A stretch of 64,000 nt of DNA from JAHRAW01 sp963693025 (GCA_963693025.1 OY843749.1:2232001-2296000); one strand, 5' to 3'. Shown: positions 7,063 through 15,544, numbered from the stretch's first letter. A program made the numbers and translations. The notes: generated from the sequence alone by a model not told the origin.

Positions 7063-8457
7063 TTTTCCAACGGAACATGAGCCTGAAAAATTGTCGTCAT
7101 TCCAGCGGCAGATGAGCCTGAAAGGGGTGGTTTTGGGATTATCGGGGGATGATGATCGTGAAACTGCACTCCAAACGCTTACACTCCGTGGACGAGATTC
7201 GTGCTTTTTTGGCCGGCTCGCGCCCGCTTGATTTTGAAATACCGGCGCGCGCCGAGGCTTATCAGTGGGTTGAAGGCTCGCTGCGCCAACTGCGCTACCG
7301 GCACTTAAGCAAAGCCGACAAGGGGCTGGTGAGGCGCTATTTGCGCAAGGTCACCGGCCGCTCGCGCGCGCAGATTACCCGCCTGATTACCCAGTTTATC
7401 CGCAGCGGGCGCATCCGCGACCGGCGCGGCAAGCCGGTGAATGCGTTCCGGCGGCGCTATTTGCCGGCGGATGTGGCGCTGCTGGCGGAGGTGGATACGC
7501 TGCACTCTACGCTGTCCGGCCCAGCCACGCGCAAACTCTGCGAGCGCGCTTATCATCTTTACGGCGATGCGCGCTTTGAGCGCCTGGCGGGCATCTCCAA
7601 CGGACACTTGTATAACCTGCGCAAGTCGCCGCCCTACCAGCGCCGCCGGCGCACCTTCACCAAAACCCGCCCGCGCACTATTCCCATCGGCGAGCGCCGC
7701 AAACCGCAACCCGAAGGACAGCCCGGCTTCGTGCGCGTCGACAGCGTCCATCAGGGCGATTTGGACGGCATCAAAGGGATTTATCACATCAACGCCGTCG
7801 ATGAAATCACGCAAATGCAGGTGGTCGTCAGCGTGGCCGTCATCAGCGAGCATTTCCTCATCCCAGCCCTCGAGCAACTGCTGCAGACCTTTCCGTTCGT
7901 TATCCGCGGCTTCCACTCCGACAACGGCTCCGAATACATCAACCACCGCGTCGCCCGACTGCTGCAAAAACTCCACATCGAACTCACCAAATCGCGCTCG
8001 CGGCAGACCAACGACAACGCCTTGGTAGAAGGCAAAAACGGCTCCACCGTGCGCAAACACTTGGGCTATAGCCATATCCCCAAACGCTTCGCGCCGCAAG
8101 TCAATCACTTCGCACTCAACTACCTAACCCCCTACATCAACTTCCACCGACCTTGCTGGTTCCCCGAAGAAACCCTCGACGCCAAGGGCAAACGCCGCAT
8201 CCGCTACCCCTACGAGCGCATGATGACGCCCTACGAAAAACTCAAATCCCTGCCGCATGCCGCACAATACTTAAAACCCGGCATCACCTTCCAAATACTT
8301 GATGACATCGCCAACCAATGCAGCGATAATCAAGCCGCCAAACGCATGAACCGCGCCCGGCAACGACTATTCAAACAACTCAACTCAACCCCAAAAACCA
8401 CCGCCTAACAGACTCACCACTGACCGACTCATTCAGGCTCATATCTGAATTGGAAAA
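7063..8457 (+). mobile_element. Intact insertion sequence with DDE transposase
   Basis: The element of about 1.4 kb is bounded by imperfect inverted repeats. The left end has TTTTCCAA, six bases, then ATGAGCCTGAA (7063-7087). The right end read inward has TTTTCCAA, seven bases, then ATGAGCCTGAA (8432-8457). A further ATGAGCCTGAA lies inside the left end at 7112. I see no clear target duplication, so the exact outer border is uncertain. It sits between a small-protein gene and porin 2, ending about 110 bases before the porin start. Confidence 0.75.
7149..8408 (+). CDS. IS transposase, integrase-core (rve) type
   Basis: The 419-residue protein has an N-terminal helical DNA-binding part (about residues 1-140, basic, with RSRAQITRLITQFI resembling a helix-turn-helix) and a retroviral-integrase-fold catalytic core. 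Candidate catalytic residues are Asp in RVDSVHQGD, Asp in GFHSDNGSE and Glu in DNALVEGKNG, a complete D-D-E set. It would cut and join the ends of the surrounding element. The frame is uninterrupted, so the copy may be active. Two ATG codons in a row at 7149 and 7152 leave the start open by one residue. I do not assign an IS family. Confidence 0.9.
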   Translation: MMIVKLHSKRLHSVDEIRAFLAGSRPLDFEIPARAEAYQWVEGSLRQLRYRHLSKADKGLVRRYLRKVTGRSRAQITRLITQFIRSGRIRDRRGKPVNAFRRRYLPADVALLAEVDTLHSTLSGPATRKLCERAYHLYGDARFERLAGISNGHLYNLRKSPPYQRRRRTFTKTRPRTIPIGERRKPQPEGQPGFVRVDSVHQGDLDGIKGIYHINAVDEITQMQVVVSVAVISEHFLIPALEQLLQTFPFVIRGFHSDNGSEYINHRVARLLQKLHIELTKSRSRQTNDNALVEGKNGSTVRKHLGYSHIPKRFAPQVNHFALNYLTPYINFHRPCWFPEETLDAKGKRRIRYPYERMMTPYEKLKSLPHAAQYLKPGITFQILDDIANQCSDNQAAKRMNRARQRLFKQLNSTPKTTA

Positions 8458-8533
8458 TACTGCCCCAGTTGCTTGTTCGCTTCCCTGGCGCCGGGCGGGG
8501 CGCCAATCCTCGCGTTAAAACAGCCCTAAAAAC

Positions 8534-8568
8534 ACTTCATAACTGTTTTAACCAAGAGGATTTTTCAG
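8534..8568 (+). promoter_or_regulatory. Conserved porin leader with ribosome-binding site (copy 2)
   Basis: ACTTCATAACTGTTTTAACC followed by AAGAGGA precedes the porin 2 start and matches the leaders of porins 1 and 3. The insertion sequence ends 76 bases further upstream, so the original promoter may be lost or replaced; no good -35/-10 pair is visible between them. Confidence 0.7.
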
Positions 8569-9834
8569 ATGAACAAGAAACTAATCGTAGCCTCCGTAGT
8601 CGCGGCGTTGACGGCTCCGGTGGCATCTTATGCGGTCGACGCAACTCTCTACGGAAGCATCCGTGCGGGTCTTGTTTCCGGCGATAGTGATGGCGCGGAC
8701 AGCAATCGAAGGCTGGATCTGGGTGGCACCGGCAACGACGGCACCTTGAATGGACAGGGTCTTTACAGCCGTATCGGCGTCAAAGGCTCTTCCGACCTTG
8801 GCAATGGCCTATCCGCCGGTTTGCATCTGGAACGAGGTGTCGGCAGCGGTGCGCTGACCACTCGCCACACCAACGTGTGGGTTAGCGGCGGCTTCGGCAA
8901 ACTGACTTTCGGTCAGCAGGGCAACCCCTACCGCAATGCCCGCAACTGGGACCAAACTTGGTTCCTCGGCGGTCAATTCGGCACCGATGGCGGCTCGCGT
9001 ATTGAGGGTATCAATTACTCTATGAGCAGTGGTCCGTTCAGCCTGAATGTGATGGCGACGGCGAATGATGCAGAGGTTGTTGTCAATGAAGGTACTACGG
9101 TGCATTACTACACTGCTGCACCGGGTGATGGTGCAACTAGAATTGTTGCGGATGCAACTTCCGATGCCCATGTAGCCGGCGCTCCGCTAGGTCTCACGCT
9201 CGCAAATGGGGCAGTAGCCGCTACACAGCCGGCTGCAGGCTCAGAATGTTCAACAGCAAGTGCGACATGCGCTTTGGGCTACACGCTCACGCCCGACACG
9301 ATTGGTACGACTGGTGCCAATGCCGGTCCGTCATCCATTACCCGCACAGTCGGCAGAGAAATTGACGACTCAGACGGCGTTGACAGTTGGGTTCTTCATG
9401 CCGGTTATGACTTCGGCGTGGTCGCGTTGAACGTCGCTCACGAAACCAACGAAACCGATGCCACTGATGCGCGTAGCAACACCGCCGTTGGTGTCAACGG
9501 CTCGGTTGGTCCGATGGGTTGGTATCTTTCCTATCAAACCAGCGAACTGGAAAACGCAACGACCGACAACGACATCGACTCTTGGGGCGGCTTCATCAGT
9601 TTCGCCGCCAGCGATTCGGATACCATCTACGGCTACCATGTCGCGCACTCCGCCGACGCTGCAACCAGCAGTCAAGGCGAAGACTACACCGAGACCATCC
9701 TCGGCTATAGCCACAACTTCGGCGGCGGTGTCAGCCTCATCGCAGAATACCTGACCATCGACAAAGACCTCGCTTCCGGTGCCAACGGCAACGAACCGGA
9801 CACGCTGGTCATCGCAATGAAAGTCGATTTCTAA
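8569..9834 (+). CDS. Gram-negative outer-membrane porin (paralog 2)
   Basis: The 421-residue precursor has a signal peptide (MNKKLIVASVVAALTAPVASYA), a mature start of DATLYGSIRAGL, beta-strand periodicity throughout and a terminal Phe (IAMKVDF). It resembles porin 3 more than porin 1: both have VWVSGGFGKLTFG-type strands, INYSMSSGPFSLNVMA, HAGYDFGVVALNVAH and the GVNGSVGPM block. An unusual loop near residues 220-245 contains two Cys (SECSTASATC), which could form a disulfide in a surface loop. It is probably a general diffusion pore. A terminator follows directly. Confidence 0.92.
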   Translation: MNKKLIVASVVAALTAPVASYAVDATLYGSIRAGLVSGDSDGADSNRRLDLGGTGNDGTLNGQGLYSRIGVKGSSDLGNGLSAGLHLERGVGSGALTTRHTNVWVSGGFGKLTFGQQGNPYRNARNWDQTWFLGGQFGTDGGSRIEGINYSMSSGPFSLNVMATANDAEVVVNEGTTVHYYTAAPGDGATRIVADATSDAHVAGAPLGLTLANGAVAATQPAAGSECSTASATCALGYTLTPDTIGTTGANAGPSSITRTVGREIDDSDGVDSWVLHAGYDFGVVALNVAHETNETDATDARSNTAVGVNGSVGPMGWYLSYQTSELENATTDNDIDSWGGFISFAASDSDTIYGYHVAHSADAATSSQGEDYTETILGYSHNFGGGVSLIAEYLTIDKDLASGANGNEPDTLVIAMKVDF

Positions 9835-9852
9835 CCGCTTTCCTTGTTCACG

Positions 9853-9883
9853 AAAAACCGGAGCCTCGGCTCCGGTTTTTTTT
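9853..9883 (+). terminator. Intrinsic terminator of porin 2
   Basis: CCGGAGCC pairs with GGCTCCGG around a two-base TC loop, followed by eight T. It lies 19 bases after the stop codon and is almost identical to the terminators of porins 1 and 3. Confidence 0.92.
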
Positions 9884-9931
9884 CGCCTCCATCATTTGCA
9901 TCCGCCCCCACTTCGTCATTCCCCCCTACTC

Positions 9932-10200
9932 CGTCATTCTCGAGCGTTAGCGCCCGTTGCCGCGTAGCGGCTTACGGGCGCTTACGACCTCGGGAATCTC
10001 ATCCCGACTAGCGCTGAGCCCAAACAAAGCCACCACCCAAAAGACCACAAGAACGGCGGCTTACTCGCCGCCTGCTTCGCCCGCTTTGTTCAAGTCCGTG
10101 CCAACCTTAGGGAGATTCCCGAGGACGCAAGTGTCCGGTAAGCCGCCGCTTAAAAAGAAAAGGCGCGGCGGCAAACGGACACTAACGCTCGAGAATGACG
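9932..10200. repeat. MITE-like dispersed repeat, unit D
   Basis: The 269-base unit from CGTCATTCTCGAGCG to CGCTCGAGAATGACG closely matches unit A, including the central segment that differs from the compact form. It lies directly downstream of the porin 2 terminator. Confidence 0.9.
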
Positions 10201-10214
10201 AGTAGTTGGGGATT

Positions 10215-10423
10215 CCCGCTTAAAAGACTGGGGGAATGGCGGCTTACTCGCCGCCTGCTTCGCCCGCTTTGTTCAAGTCCGTGCCAACCTTAGGGAGATT
10301 CCCGAGGACGCAAGTGTCCGATAAGCCGCCGCTTAAAAGAAAAGGCGCGGCGGCAACGGACACTAACGCTCGAGAATGACGAGTAGTAGGGGCGGCAACG
10401 GACACTAACGCTCGAGAATGACG
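10215..10423. repeat. MITE-like dispersed repeat, unit E (left-truncated) and a further right-end fragment
   Basis: From about 10215 to 10381 only the right two-thirds of a unit is present (CTTAGGGAGATTCCC, hairpin, right end). A second copy of just the right end (GGCGGCAACGGACACTAACG, then TCGAGAATGACG) follows at 10391-10423. Together with unit D this is a decaying tandem array filling the gap before the next gene. Confidence 0.85.
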
Positions 10424-10484
10424 AAGTAGGGGGAATGACGGGCTTGTTGGCAGCGTGGGTAACGCCGCCACCCCATTGACCGAA

Positions 10485-10937
10485 TTAAAGTTTGATTAGC
10501 ACTGCAAGGAGGCTGAAACCGCCGAGCATCATCAGCCCAAGGCGAATGGTTATGCGATGTTCGAGGATTTTCATTTCTTTTCTGATGTCTCCCAAGTCTC
10601 TTTCAAAGCCATCCATCCTCCCGGACAACTCCCTCTTTACCTCATTCATCTCCTCAAGCAACTCCCTCTTCATCCTATCCATATCCTCAAGCAACTCCCT
10701 CTTTATGGCATCCATACGCCCGGTCAAGTCTTTTCTGATACCCCCCATACCTCTTTCAACGCCATCCATCCTCCCGGACAACTCCCGCCCAAGTTCTTTC
10801 ACATCGGCTTTGCTTGCCACGCTGGCGGTTATGGCTACTCCGATGGTGGCTACTACGGCTTCGGCGAGGGGTTCTTCGGCGCCGGCTTTTTCAAGCATTT
10901 TTACGGCGTGGTGGGTGTCGAATGCGGGTGAGTTCAT
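10485..10937 (-). CDS. Coiled-coil protein with C-terminal membrane anchor (DUF1640-like)
   Basis: The 150-residue protein has an N-terminal block (FDTHHAVKMLEKAGAEEPLAEAVV) of the type seen in DUF1640 proteins. A long charged coiled coil follows (about residues 45-125) with repeated KRELLE and SGRMDG units, then one C-terminal membrane helix (about 130-148). Length and layout fit DUF1640, the family related to mitochondrial CCDC90/MCUR1. The bacterial role is unknown; a membrane-anchored scaffold is the natural inference. Internal repeats of roughly 20 residues suggest expansion by slippage. Confidence 0.75.
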   Translation of the reverse strand: MNSPAFDTHHAVKMLEKAGAEEPLAEAVVATIGVAITASVASKADVKELGRELSGRMDGVERGMGGIRKDLTGRMDAIKRELLEDMDRMKRELLEEMNEVKRELSGRMDGFERDLGDIRKEMKILEHRITIRLGLMMLGGFSLLAVLIKL

Positions 10938-11011
10938 TGCCTTACTCCATTAAGGGCTTGTTGGAAGCGTGAGTCAACCACCTTTTTGCGGCGGTGGCAA
11001 TGCTGCGGGCG

Positions 11012-11042
11012 AAAAAAAACCGGAGCCGAGGCTCCGGTTTTT
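11012..11042 (-). terminator. Intrinsic terminator of porin 3
   Basis: CCGGAGCC / GGCTCCGG with a two-base loop, read on the minus strand into eight T. It is nearly the same hairpin as after porins 1 and 2, and its outer flank TGCGGGCGAAAAAAAA is identical to that at porin 1. Confidence 0.92.
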
Positions 11043-11066
11043 GTAATGAGGATTGGAACGTAGCGG

Positions 11067-12212
11067 TTAGAATACGTACCGAACGGCGAGTGCGAGTTTG
11101 CTTGGGTCGCTGCCGTCTGCGTCCGTATCTTGATCCAGCGACTGATACTCAGCGATGAACCTCACGCCGGGACCGATGTCTCGGGAGTAGCCGAGGATGG
11201 TTTCGGTGTAGTCTTCGCCAAGGCTCGTTCCTACCGCACGGTCGGCGGAGTGAGCGACGTAGTAGCCATAGAGCGTGTCTTTATCGCTGGCGCTGAAGCC
11301 GACGAAGCCACCGACTGAAGAGGTGTCGTTGTCCTCAAAACCGCTACCGCTGGCGTTCAACTCGCTGGTCTCGTAGGCGAGATACCAGTCCATCGGACCA
11401 ACCGAGCCGTTGACACCAATCGCCGTTCGGTCACGAGAGGCACCATCGGCGGCGGCGTTATTGGCGGCTAGAACCTCAGCAGTATTACCACCAGCCCCCG
11501 CCACCGACCCTGTGACGTCCGTATCTTTGTTGTCGGCGTGATGCGCGACATTCAAAGCAACGACACCGAAGTCATAGCCGGCGTGAACAATCCAGGCATC
11601 TACGCCATCATCGCCACTGGTCTCTACAGAACCTGTAGTAGGACTGGCACCTGTCCCTGCGAGAAGCGCAGCAGTATCGTCTTCGTTTTCAGAACGAGCC
11701 ATCGCCATAACGTTCAGGCTAAACGGACCATTGCTCATGGAGTAGTTGATGCCTTCGTGGCGATAAGACGCGCCCCAGTTGCCACCGTAGAAATAGGTTT
11801 GATCCCAGTGGCGAGCGTTCATATAGGGGTTGTTCTGGTTACCCAGAGTCAACTTGCCCCATGAGCCGCTCAGCCAAACGAGATTGTGGCGTTGACGGAC
11901 ATTGGTATTGTTTCCGTTCGCTGATGGGCTTTCACGGACTTCACGCTCAATCTGGAAACCGGCGGACATACCGTTGCCGAGGTCTTGCGAGCCCTTGAAA
12001 CCGAAACGCGTACCGTTGAAACGACCGTGCCCGCCATCAATACCGGTGGCACCGAAGTTCCACGCGCCATCGTTGGCATCGGTGTCGCCATCGGTATGAA
12101 CCGCACCGGCGGTTACCCGCCCATAAACCGTAGCCTCTGCAGAAGCCACACTGGAAAATCCGACGGCACCCACCAAACCCGCTACGGCGATTGCTACTAT
12201 CGACTTGTTCAT
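11067..12212 (-). CDS. Gram-negative outer-membrane porin (paralog 3)
   Basis: The 381-residue precursor starts MNKSIVAIAVAGLVGAVG with cleavage near ASAEA. It shows the porin start ATVYGRVTAGA, repeated amphipathic strands and a terminal Phe (AVRYVF). It is closest to porin 2 (INYSMSNGPFSLNVMAMA, HAGYDFGVVALNVAHHAD, IGVNGSVGPMDWYLAYETSEL). The strongest divergence between the two is in predicted surface loops, as expected for porins under phage or immune selection. It would form a trimeric diffusion pore. The common leader precedes it and a terminator follows. Confidence 0.92.
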   Translation of the reverse strand: MNKSIVAIAVAGLVGAVGFSSVASAEATVYGRVTAGAVHTDGDTDANDGAWNFGATGIDGGHGRFNGTRFGFKGSQDLGNGMSAGFQIEREVRESPSANGNNTNVRQRHNLVWLSGSWGKLTLGNQNNPYMNARHWDQTYFYGGNWGASYRHEGINYSMSNGPFSLNVMAMARSENEDDTAALLAGTGASPTTGSVETSGDDGVDAWIVHAGYDFGVVALNVAHHADNKDTDVTGSVAGAGGNTAEVLAANNAAADGASRDRTAIGVNGSVGPMDWYLAYETSELNASGSGFEDNDTSSVGGFVGFSASDKDTLYGYYVAHSADRAVGTSLGEDYTETILGYSRDIGPGVRFIAEYQSLDQDTDADGSDPSKLALAVRYVF

Positions 12213-12246
12213 CTGAAAAATCCTCTTGGTTAAAACAGTTATGGAG
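12213..12246 (-). promoter_or_regulatory. Conserved porin leader with ribosome-binding site (copy 3)
   Basis: On the minus strand CATAACTGTTTTAACCAAGA then GGATTTTTCAG leads to the start codon, almost identical to the leader of porin 2. No clear -35/-10 pair could be assigned upstream. Confidence 0.7.
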
Positions 12247-12261
12247 TACTTTTCCCCACTT

Positions 12262-12289
12262 CGTCATTCCCAAGTGGTTGAGAATGACG
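12262..12289. repeat. Mini inverted repeat made of repeat-family termini
   Basis: CGTCATTC and GAATGACG face each other across 12 bases. These are the outermost bases of the dispersed repeat family with the interior missing, so this is probably a deletion remnant. Confidence 0.55.
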
Positions 12290-12347
12290 GCAAAGCGCCA
12301 TCCGTTGTGATACATTAACCACCTCCCCACTCACCCCTTTTCCTCCC

Positions 12348-13769
12348 ATGTCAAAACAAACCCTCTACGACAAACTCTGGCAACAACATCTCGTTCATTG
12401 CGACGAGGATGGTTCGGCGTTGATTTATGTTGACCGGCATCTGGTGCATGAAGTGACTTCGCCGCAGGCGTTTGAGGGGTTGCATTTGGCTGGGCGCAGG
12501 CCGTGGCGGGCGGATAGTGTGCTTGCGGTGCCGGATCATAATGTGCCGACGACCACCGACAGCGCGGGGATTGACGACCCGGTCTCAAAGTTGCAGGTGA
12601 CTACGCTTGCACAAAACTGCAATCACTTTGGCATTACCGAGTTCGGCATGGGCGACCCGCGTCAGGGCATCGTGCATGTGATTGGGCCCGAGCAGGGCGT
12701 GACGTTGCCCGGTATGACTATCGTGTGCGGCGATTCGCATACTTCGACGCACGGCGCTTTTGGCGCGCTGGCGTTTGGGATTGGCACTTCCGAGGTGGAG
12801 CACGTGCTCGCCACGCAGTGTTTGCGGCAGCGCAAGTCGAAGAATATGCGCGTGTTGTTGCAGGGCGAAATGCAGCCGTTCGTCAGCGCAAAGGATGTGG
12901 CGCTGGCGGTCATCGGCGCGATTGGCACCGCCGGCGGCACCGGCTACGCGATTGAGTTTGCCGGCGCCGCGATTGAGGCGATGTCCATGGAAGCGCGCAT
13001 GACGGTCTGCAACATGGCGATTGAAGCCGGTGCGCGCGCCGGCATGATTGCGGTTGACGAGACCACCATCGACTATTTGTATGGGCGCCCGTACGCGCCC
13101 GCCGGCGAGATGTGGGAGCGGGCGGCGGCGAGTTGGCGGGAATTGCATTCCGATCGCGATGCCGAATTCGAGCGCGAATTTGTCCTCGATGTGTCGGCGG
13201 TTTCCCCGCAAGTCACCTGGGGCACTTCGCCGGAAATGGTGACCGGCATCGACGGCGCCGTGCCCGACCCGGCGGCGCAAACCGATGCCGGCAAACGCGA
13301 GAGCATGGAGTTGGCGCTCAACTATATGGACTTGAAAGCGGGCACGCCGATTCGAGACATCGCGCTTGACTTGGTGTTCATCGGCTCATGCACCAACAGC
13401 CGCATCGAGGATTTGCGCGCCGCCGCCGGCGTGGTGAAAGGGAAAAAGGTGGCGGCGACGATTAAGCAAGCGCTGGTCGTGCCGGGGTCGGGCTTGGTCA
13501 AACGCCAGGCGGAGGCGGAAGGGTTGCACCAAGTCTTCATCGACGCCGGCTTCGAATGGCGCAACCCCGGCTGCTCGATGTGCCTGGCGATGAACGCCGA
13601 CCGCCTGCAGCCGGGCGAGCGATGCGCCTCCACATCCAACCGCAACTTCGAGGGCCGCCAGGGGCAGGGCGGGCGCACGCATCTGGTCTCCCCGGTGGTC
13701 GCCGCCGCCGCCGCCATCGCCGGTCGCTTCGACGACCACTTCAACGCGAATGACGCGAGGGTTTCGTGA
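12348..13769 (+). CDS. leuC: 3-isopropylmalate dehydratase large subunit
   Basis: The 473-residue aconitase-fold protein isomerises 2- to 3-isopropylmalate in leucine synthesis together with the small subunit. The three [4Fe-4S] ligands are Cys in VFIGSCTNSRIEDL and the two Cys in NPGCSMC. The substrate-binding start DNVPTT-like block appears as PDHNVPTTTDS. Length is normal. It is directly coupled to the next gene, since TGA and ATG overlap by one base (TGATG). The first 200 bases are rich in G/T-ending codons compared with the rest. Confidence 0.97.
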   Translation: MSKQTLYDKLWQQHLVHCDEDGSALIYVDRHLVHEVTSPQAFEGLHLAGRRPWRADSVLAVPDHNVPTTTDSAGIDDPVSKLQVTTLAQNCNHFGITEFGMGDPRQGIVHVIGPEQGVTLPGMTIVCGDSHTSTHGAFGALAFGIGTSEVEHVLATQCLRQRKSKNMRVLLQGEMQPFVSAKDVALAVIGAIGTAGGTGYAIEFAGAAIEAMSMEARMTVCNMAIEAGARAGMIAVDETTIDYLYGRPYAPAGEMWERAAASWRELHSDRDAEFEREFVLDVSAVSPQVTWGTSPEMVTGIDGAVPDPAAQTDAGKRESMELALNYMDLKAGTPIRDIALDLVFIGSCTNSRIEDLRAAAGVVKGKKVAATIKQALVVPGSGLVKRQAEAEGLHQVFIDAGFEWRNPGCSMCLAMNADRLQPGERCASTSNRNFEGRQGQGGRTHLVSPVVAAAAAIAGRFDDHFNANDARVS

Positions 13770-14404
13770 TGGACGCTTTCACCACACTGCAAGGCATCGT
13801 CATCCCCCTAGACCGCGCCAACGTGGACACCGACGCAATCATCCCCAAGCAATATCTCAAATCAATCAAACGCACCGGCTTCGGTCCCACCCTGTTCGAC
13901 GAATGGCGCTACCTCGACCACGGCGAACCGGGAATGGACCATAGCCAACGCCCGCTCAACCCCGATTTCGTGCTCAACCAAAAACGCTACCAAGGCGCAA
14001 AAATCCTCCTCGCCCGCGCCAACTTCGGCTGCGGCTCCTCCCGCGAACACGCCCCGTGGGCGCTCCTCGACTACGGCATCCGCTGCATAATAGCCCCAAC
14101 CTTCGCCGACATTTTCTACAACAACTGCTTCAAAAACGGCATGCTACCGGTAACACTAGACGCCACCACAGTGAACGACCTATTCACCCAAGTCGAAGCG
14201 CAACCCGGATATAAACTAAAGGTGGATTTGCCGGCGCAATGCATTCAAGCGGGCGAGGTTGCAATAAAATTTGAAATTGAGCCCTCGCGCAAACATTCGT
14301 TGGTGAACGGCTTGGATGACATCGCCTTGACGCTGGGGCAGGCGGAGTTGATACGGGAGTATGAGAGCAGGCGGCGGGAAGAGGCGCCGTGGTTGTTTGG
14401 ATAA
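13769..14404 (+). CDS. leuD: 3-isopropylmalate dehydratase small subunit
   Basis: The 211-residue swivelling-domain subunit completes isopropylmalate isomerase with LeuC. Diagnostic blocks are NVDTDAIIPKQYLKSI, FDEWRYLD, ANFGCGSSREHAPWAL and IAPTFADIFYNNCFKNGMLP. The ATG at 13769 overlaps the leuC stop by one base. The usual next gene, leuB, is absent: instead, restriction-gene debris starts 100 bases downstream. Codon choice shifts to G/T-ending over roughly the last 190 bases. Confidence 0.97.
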   Translation: MDAFTTLQGIVIPLDRANVDTDAIIPKQYLKSIKRTGFGPTLFDEWRYLDHGEPGMDHSQRPLNPDFVLNQKRYQGAKILLARANFGCGSSREHAPWALLDYGIRCIIAPTFADIFYNNCFKNGMLPVTLDATTVNDLFTQVEAQPGYKLKVDLPAQCIQAGEVAIKFEIEPSRKHSLVNGLDDIALTLGQAELIREYESRRREEAPWLFG

Positions 14405-14506
14405 CAAGTAGAGGGGCGGACTCGGATAACGACCATAAAAAATCGCTAGCCTTATAATCCGGTCCTTCTGATACAACTGCACACCGGCGGATGCTCGGCG
14501 GCGGCA

Positions 14507-14837
14507 GTGCAACTCCTCAAACAAATGGAAGACTACGACCTCTACGACATCCTCGCCGACCTAGCCTTCGACACATCCCCCCGCACCCGCAGCGAACGCG
14601 CCGGAGCGTTTGCCTATAAAAACGAGAACTGGCTCGGCAAACTACCCCCACAAACCGCCGACGCCGTGAAAGCCATCGTCGGCCAGTTCGAAAAAGGCAG
14701 CACGGATGAATTGGAAAATCCGAAGATTTTTTGATACGCTGGATGTGGTGAAAGCGGGCGGAATGAAGGCATTGCAGGCGGGCGGAAAGCCCGCGCGGTT
14801 GCTGGTTGAGGCTAAAAAGCGGGTGTTTGCGGCATAG
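14507..14837 (+). pseudogene. Type I restriction R subunit, C-terminal remnant (EcoEI type), frameshifted
   Basis: The first 75 codons encode a block found at the end of EcoEI-type HsdR proteins: YDLYDILADLAFDTSPRTRS, then ERAGAFAYKNENWLGKLPP and TDELENPKIF. The frame then stops at TGA after a run of six T. Shifting by one base in that run continues the same family tail (FDTLDVVKAGG, MKALQAGG, then VEAKKRVFAA) to a TAG at 14837. So this is the 3' end of a lost hsdR with a homopolymer frameshift. It belongs to a different lineage from the intact hsdR at 32.6 kb. Confidence 0.75.
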
Positions 14838-14873
14838 AAATTTGACCACACTCAAACTGACAAAGGAATCAAC

Positions 14874-15305
14874 GTGCTCAATCCAGTAAGCCAATTGCAT
14901 GATTTTTCATCGTTTGGAAATATCCAAACATCATTGAAAAACATGGGATTCAGAAAATGCGCCGAGCGCATAAAATACTTGCGTTCAGCCGATGCCATAG
15001 AAGACGGCGATGAGCCGCTTTCTTTGGAATCCGCTCAGGGATTCGTTAAACTCATGGGGGATTTCCCTGATTTAGGGGAGCCTCGACTGGGGCTTTTTTA
15101 TCAGGGGACATTATCTGTGGGATGGCGTATCGCAGACGACAAACACTTACTCGTTGAACCTTTTGATAGTGAAAGCGCTTGCTTTGCTTTTATAGGACCC
15201 TCAACTGAGCCGGGAGAAAAAATACGTCTAAACGGCAGAGGTTCGATTACTGATGTTATCAGGGCGCTTCGGAATGCAGGTGTCGACCAATGGAAAAACG
15301 CATAG
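14874..15305 (+). CDS. Hypothetical protein (143 residues) in the defence scar
   Basis: GTG start with AAAGGA about eight bases upstream. I do not recognise the family. The predicted soluble protein has a helical N-terminal part (NIQTSLKNMGFRKCAERIKYLRSADAIEDGDEP split by loops) and a beta-rich middle (PRLGLFYQGTLSVGWRI, HLLVEPF). It ends with a helical stretch, SITDVIRALRNAG. The gene is AT-rich relative to leuCD and lies between two separate hsdR tails, so it was probably acquired with a restriction locus. An antitoxin- or immunity-like role is only a guess from position. Confidence 0.6.
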   Translation: MLNPVSQLHDFSSFGNIQTSLKNMGFRKCAERIKYLRSADAIEDGDEPLSLESAQGFVKLMGDFPDLGEPRLGLFYQGTLSVGWRIADDKHLLVEPFDSESACFAFIGPSTEPGEKIRLNGRGSITDVIRALRNAGVDQWKNA

Positions 15306-15403
15306 TCAATTATTTTTTATGCCGCATGGATGTGGCTTGTTATGACACCGAACGATGTTTTTCCGGCAAAGGCATAAGCAATGATGGCCGATGCCAGCCG
15401 GGA
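15290..15403 (+). CDS. Short overlapping reading frame, probably a truncated gene
   Basis: A frame of 37 codons starts with ATG 16 bases before the end of the preceding gene (MEKRIVNYFLCRMDVACYDT...) and stops where the second hsdR tail begins. The overlap is typical of coupled genes, and the end looks like a junction, so this could be the 5' end of a lost partner. It may also be chance. Confidence 0.25.
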
Positions 15404-15477
15404 TAAAAGCGTTGCAGGCGGGGGGAGTGGCGAAGCGGCTGTTGGCCGATGCTAAGAGACGGGTTTTTGCGGCGTGA
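15403..15477 (+). pseudogene. Second type I restriction R subunit tail
   Basis: The last 24 codons of an EcoEI-type HsdR are present: IKALQAGGVAKRLL, then ADAKRRVFAA and TGA. They align without gaps with the tail at 14763-14837, 17 of 24 residues identical, but differ at many bases. This is therefore a separate hsdR lineage or an old duplicate, not a recent copy. No upstream part of the gene remains. Confidence 0.7.
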
Positions 15478-15544
15478 TGGATTGGATGTGTTCAGTCCGG
15501 TAAACTGGGAAATTCTAAATTATATTGACAGGAAAACGACAAAA

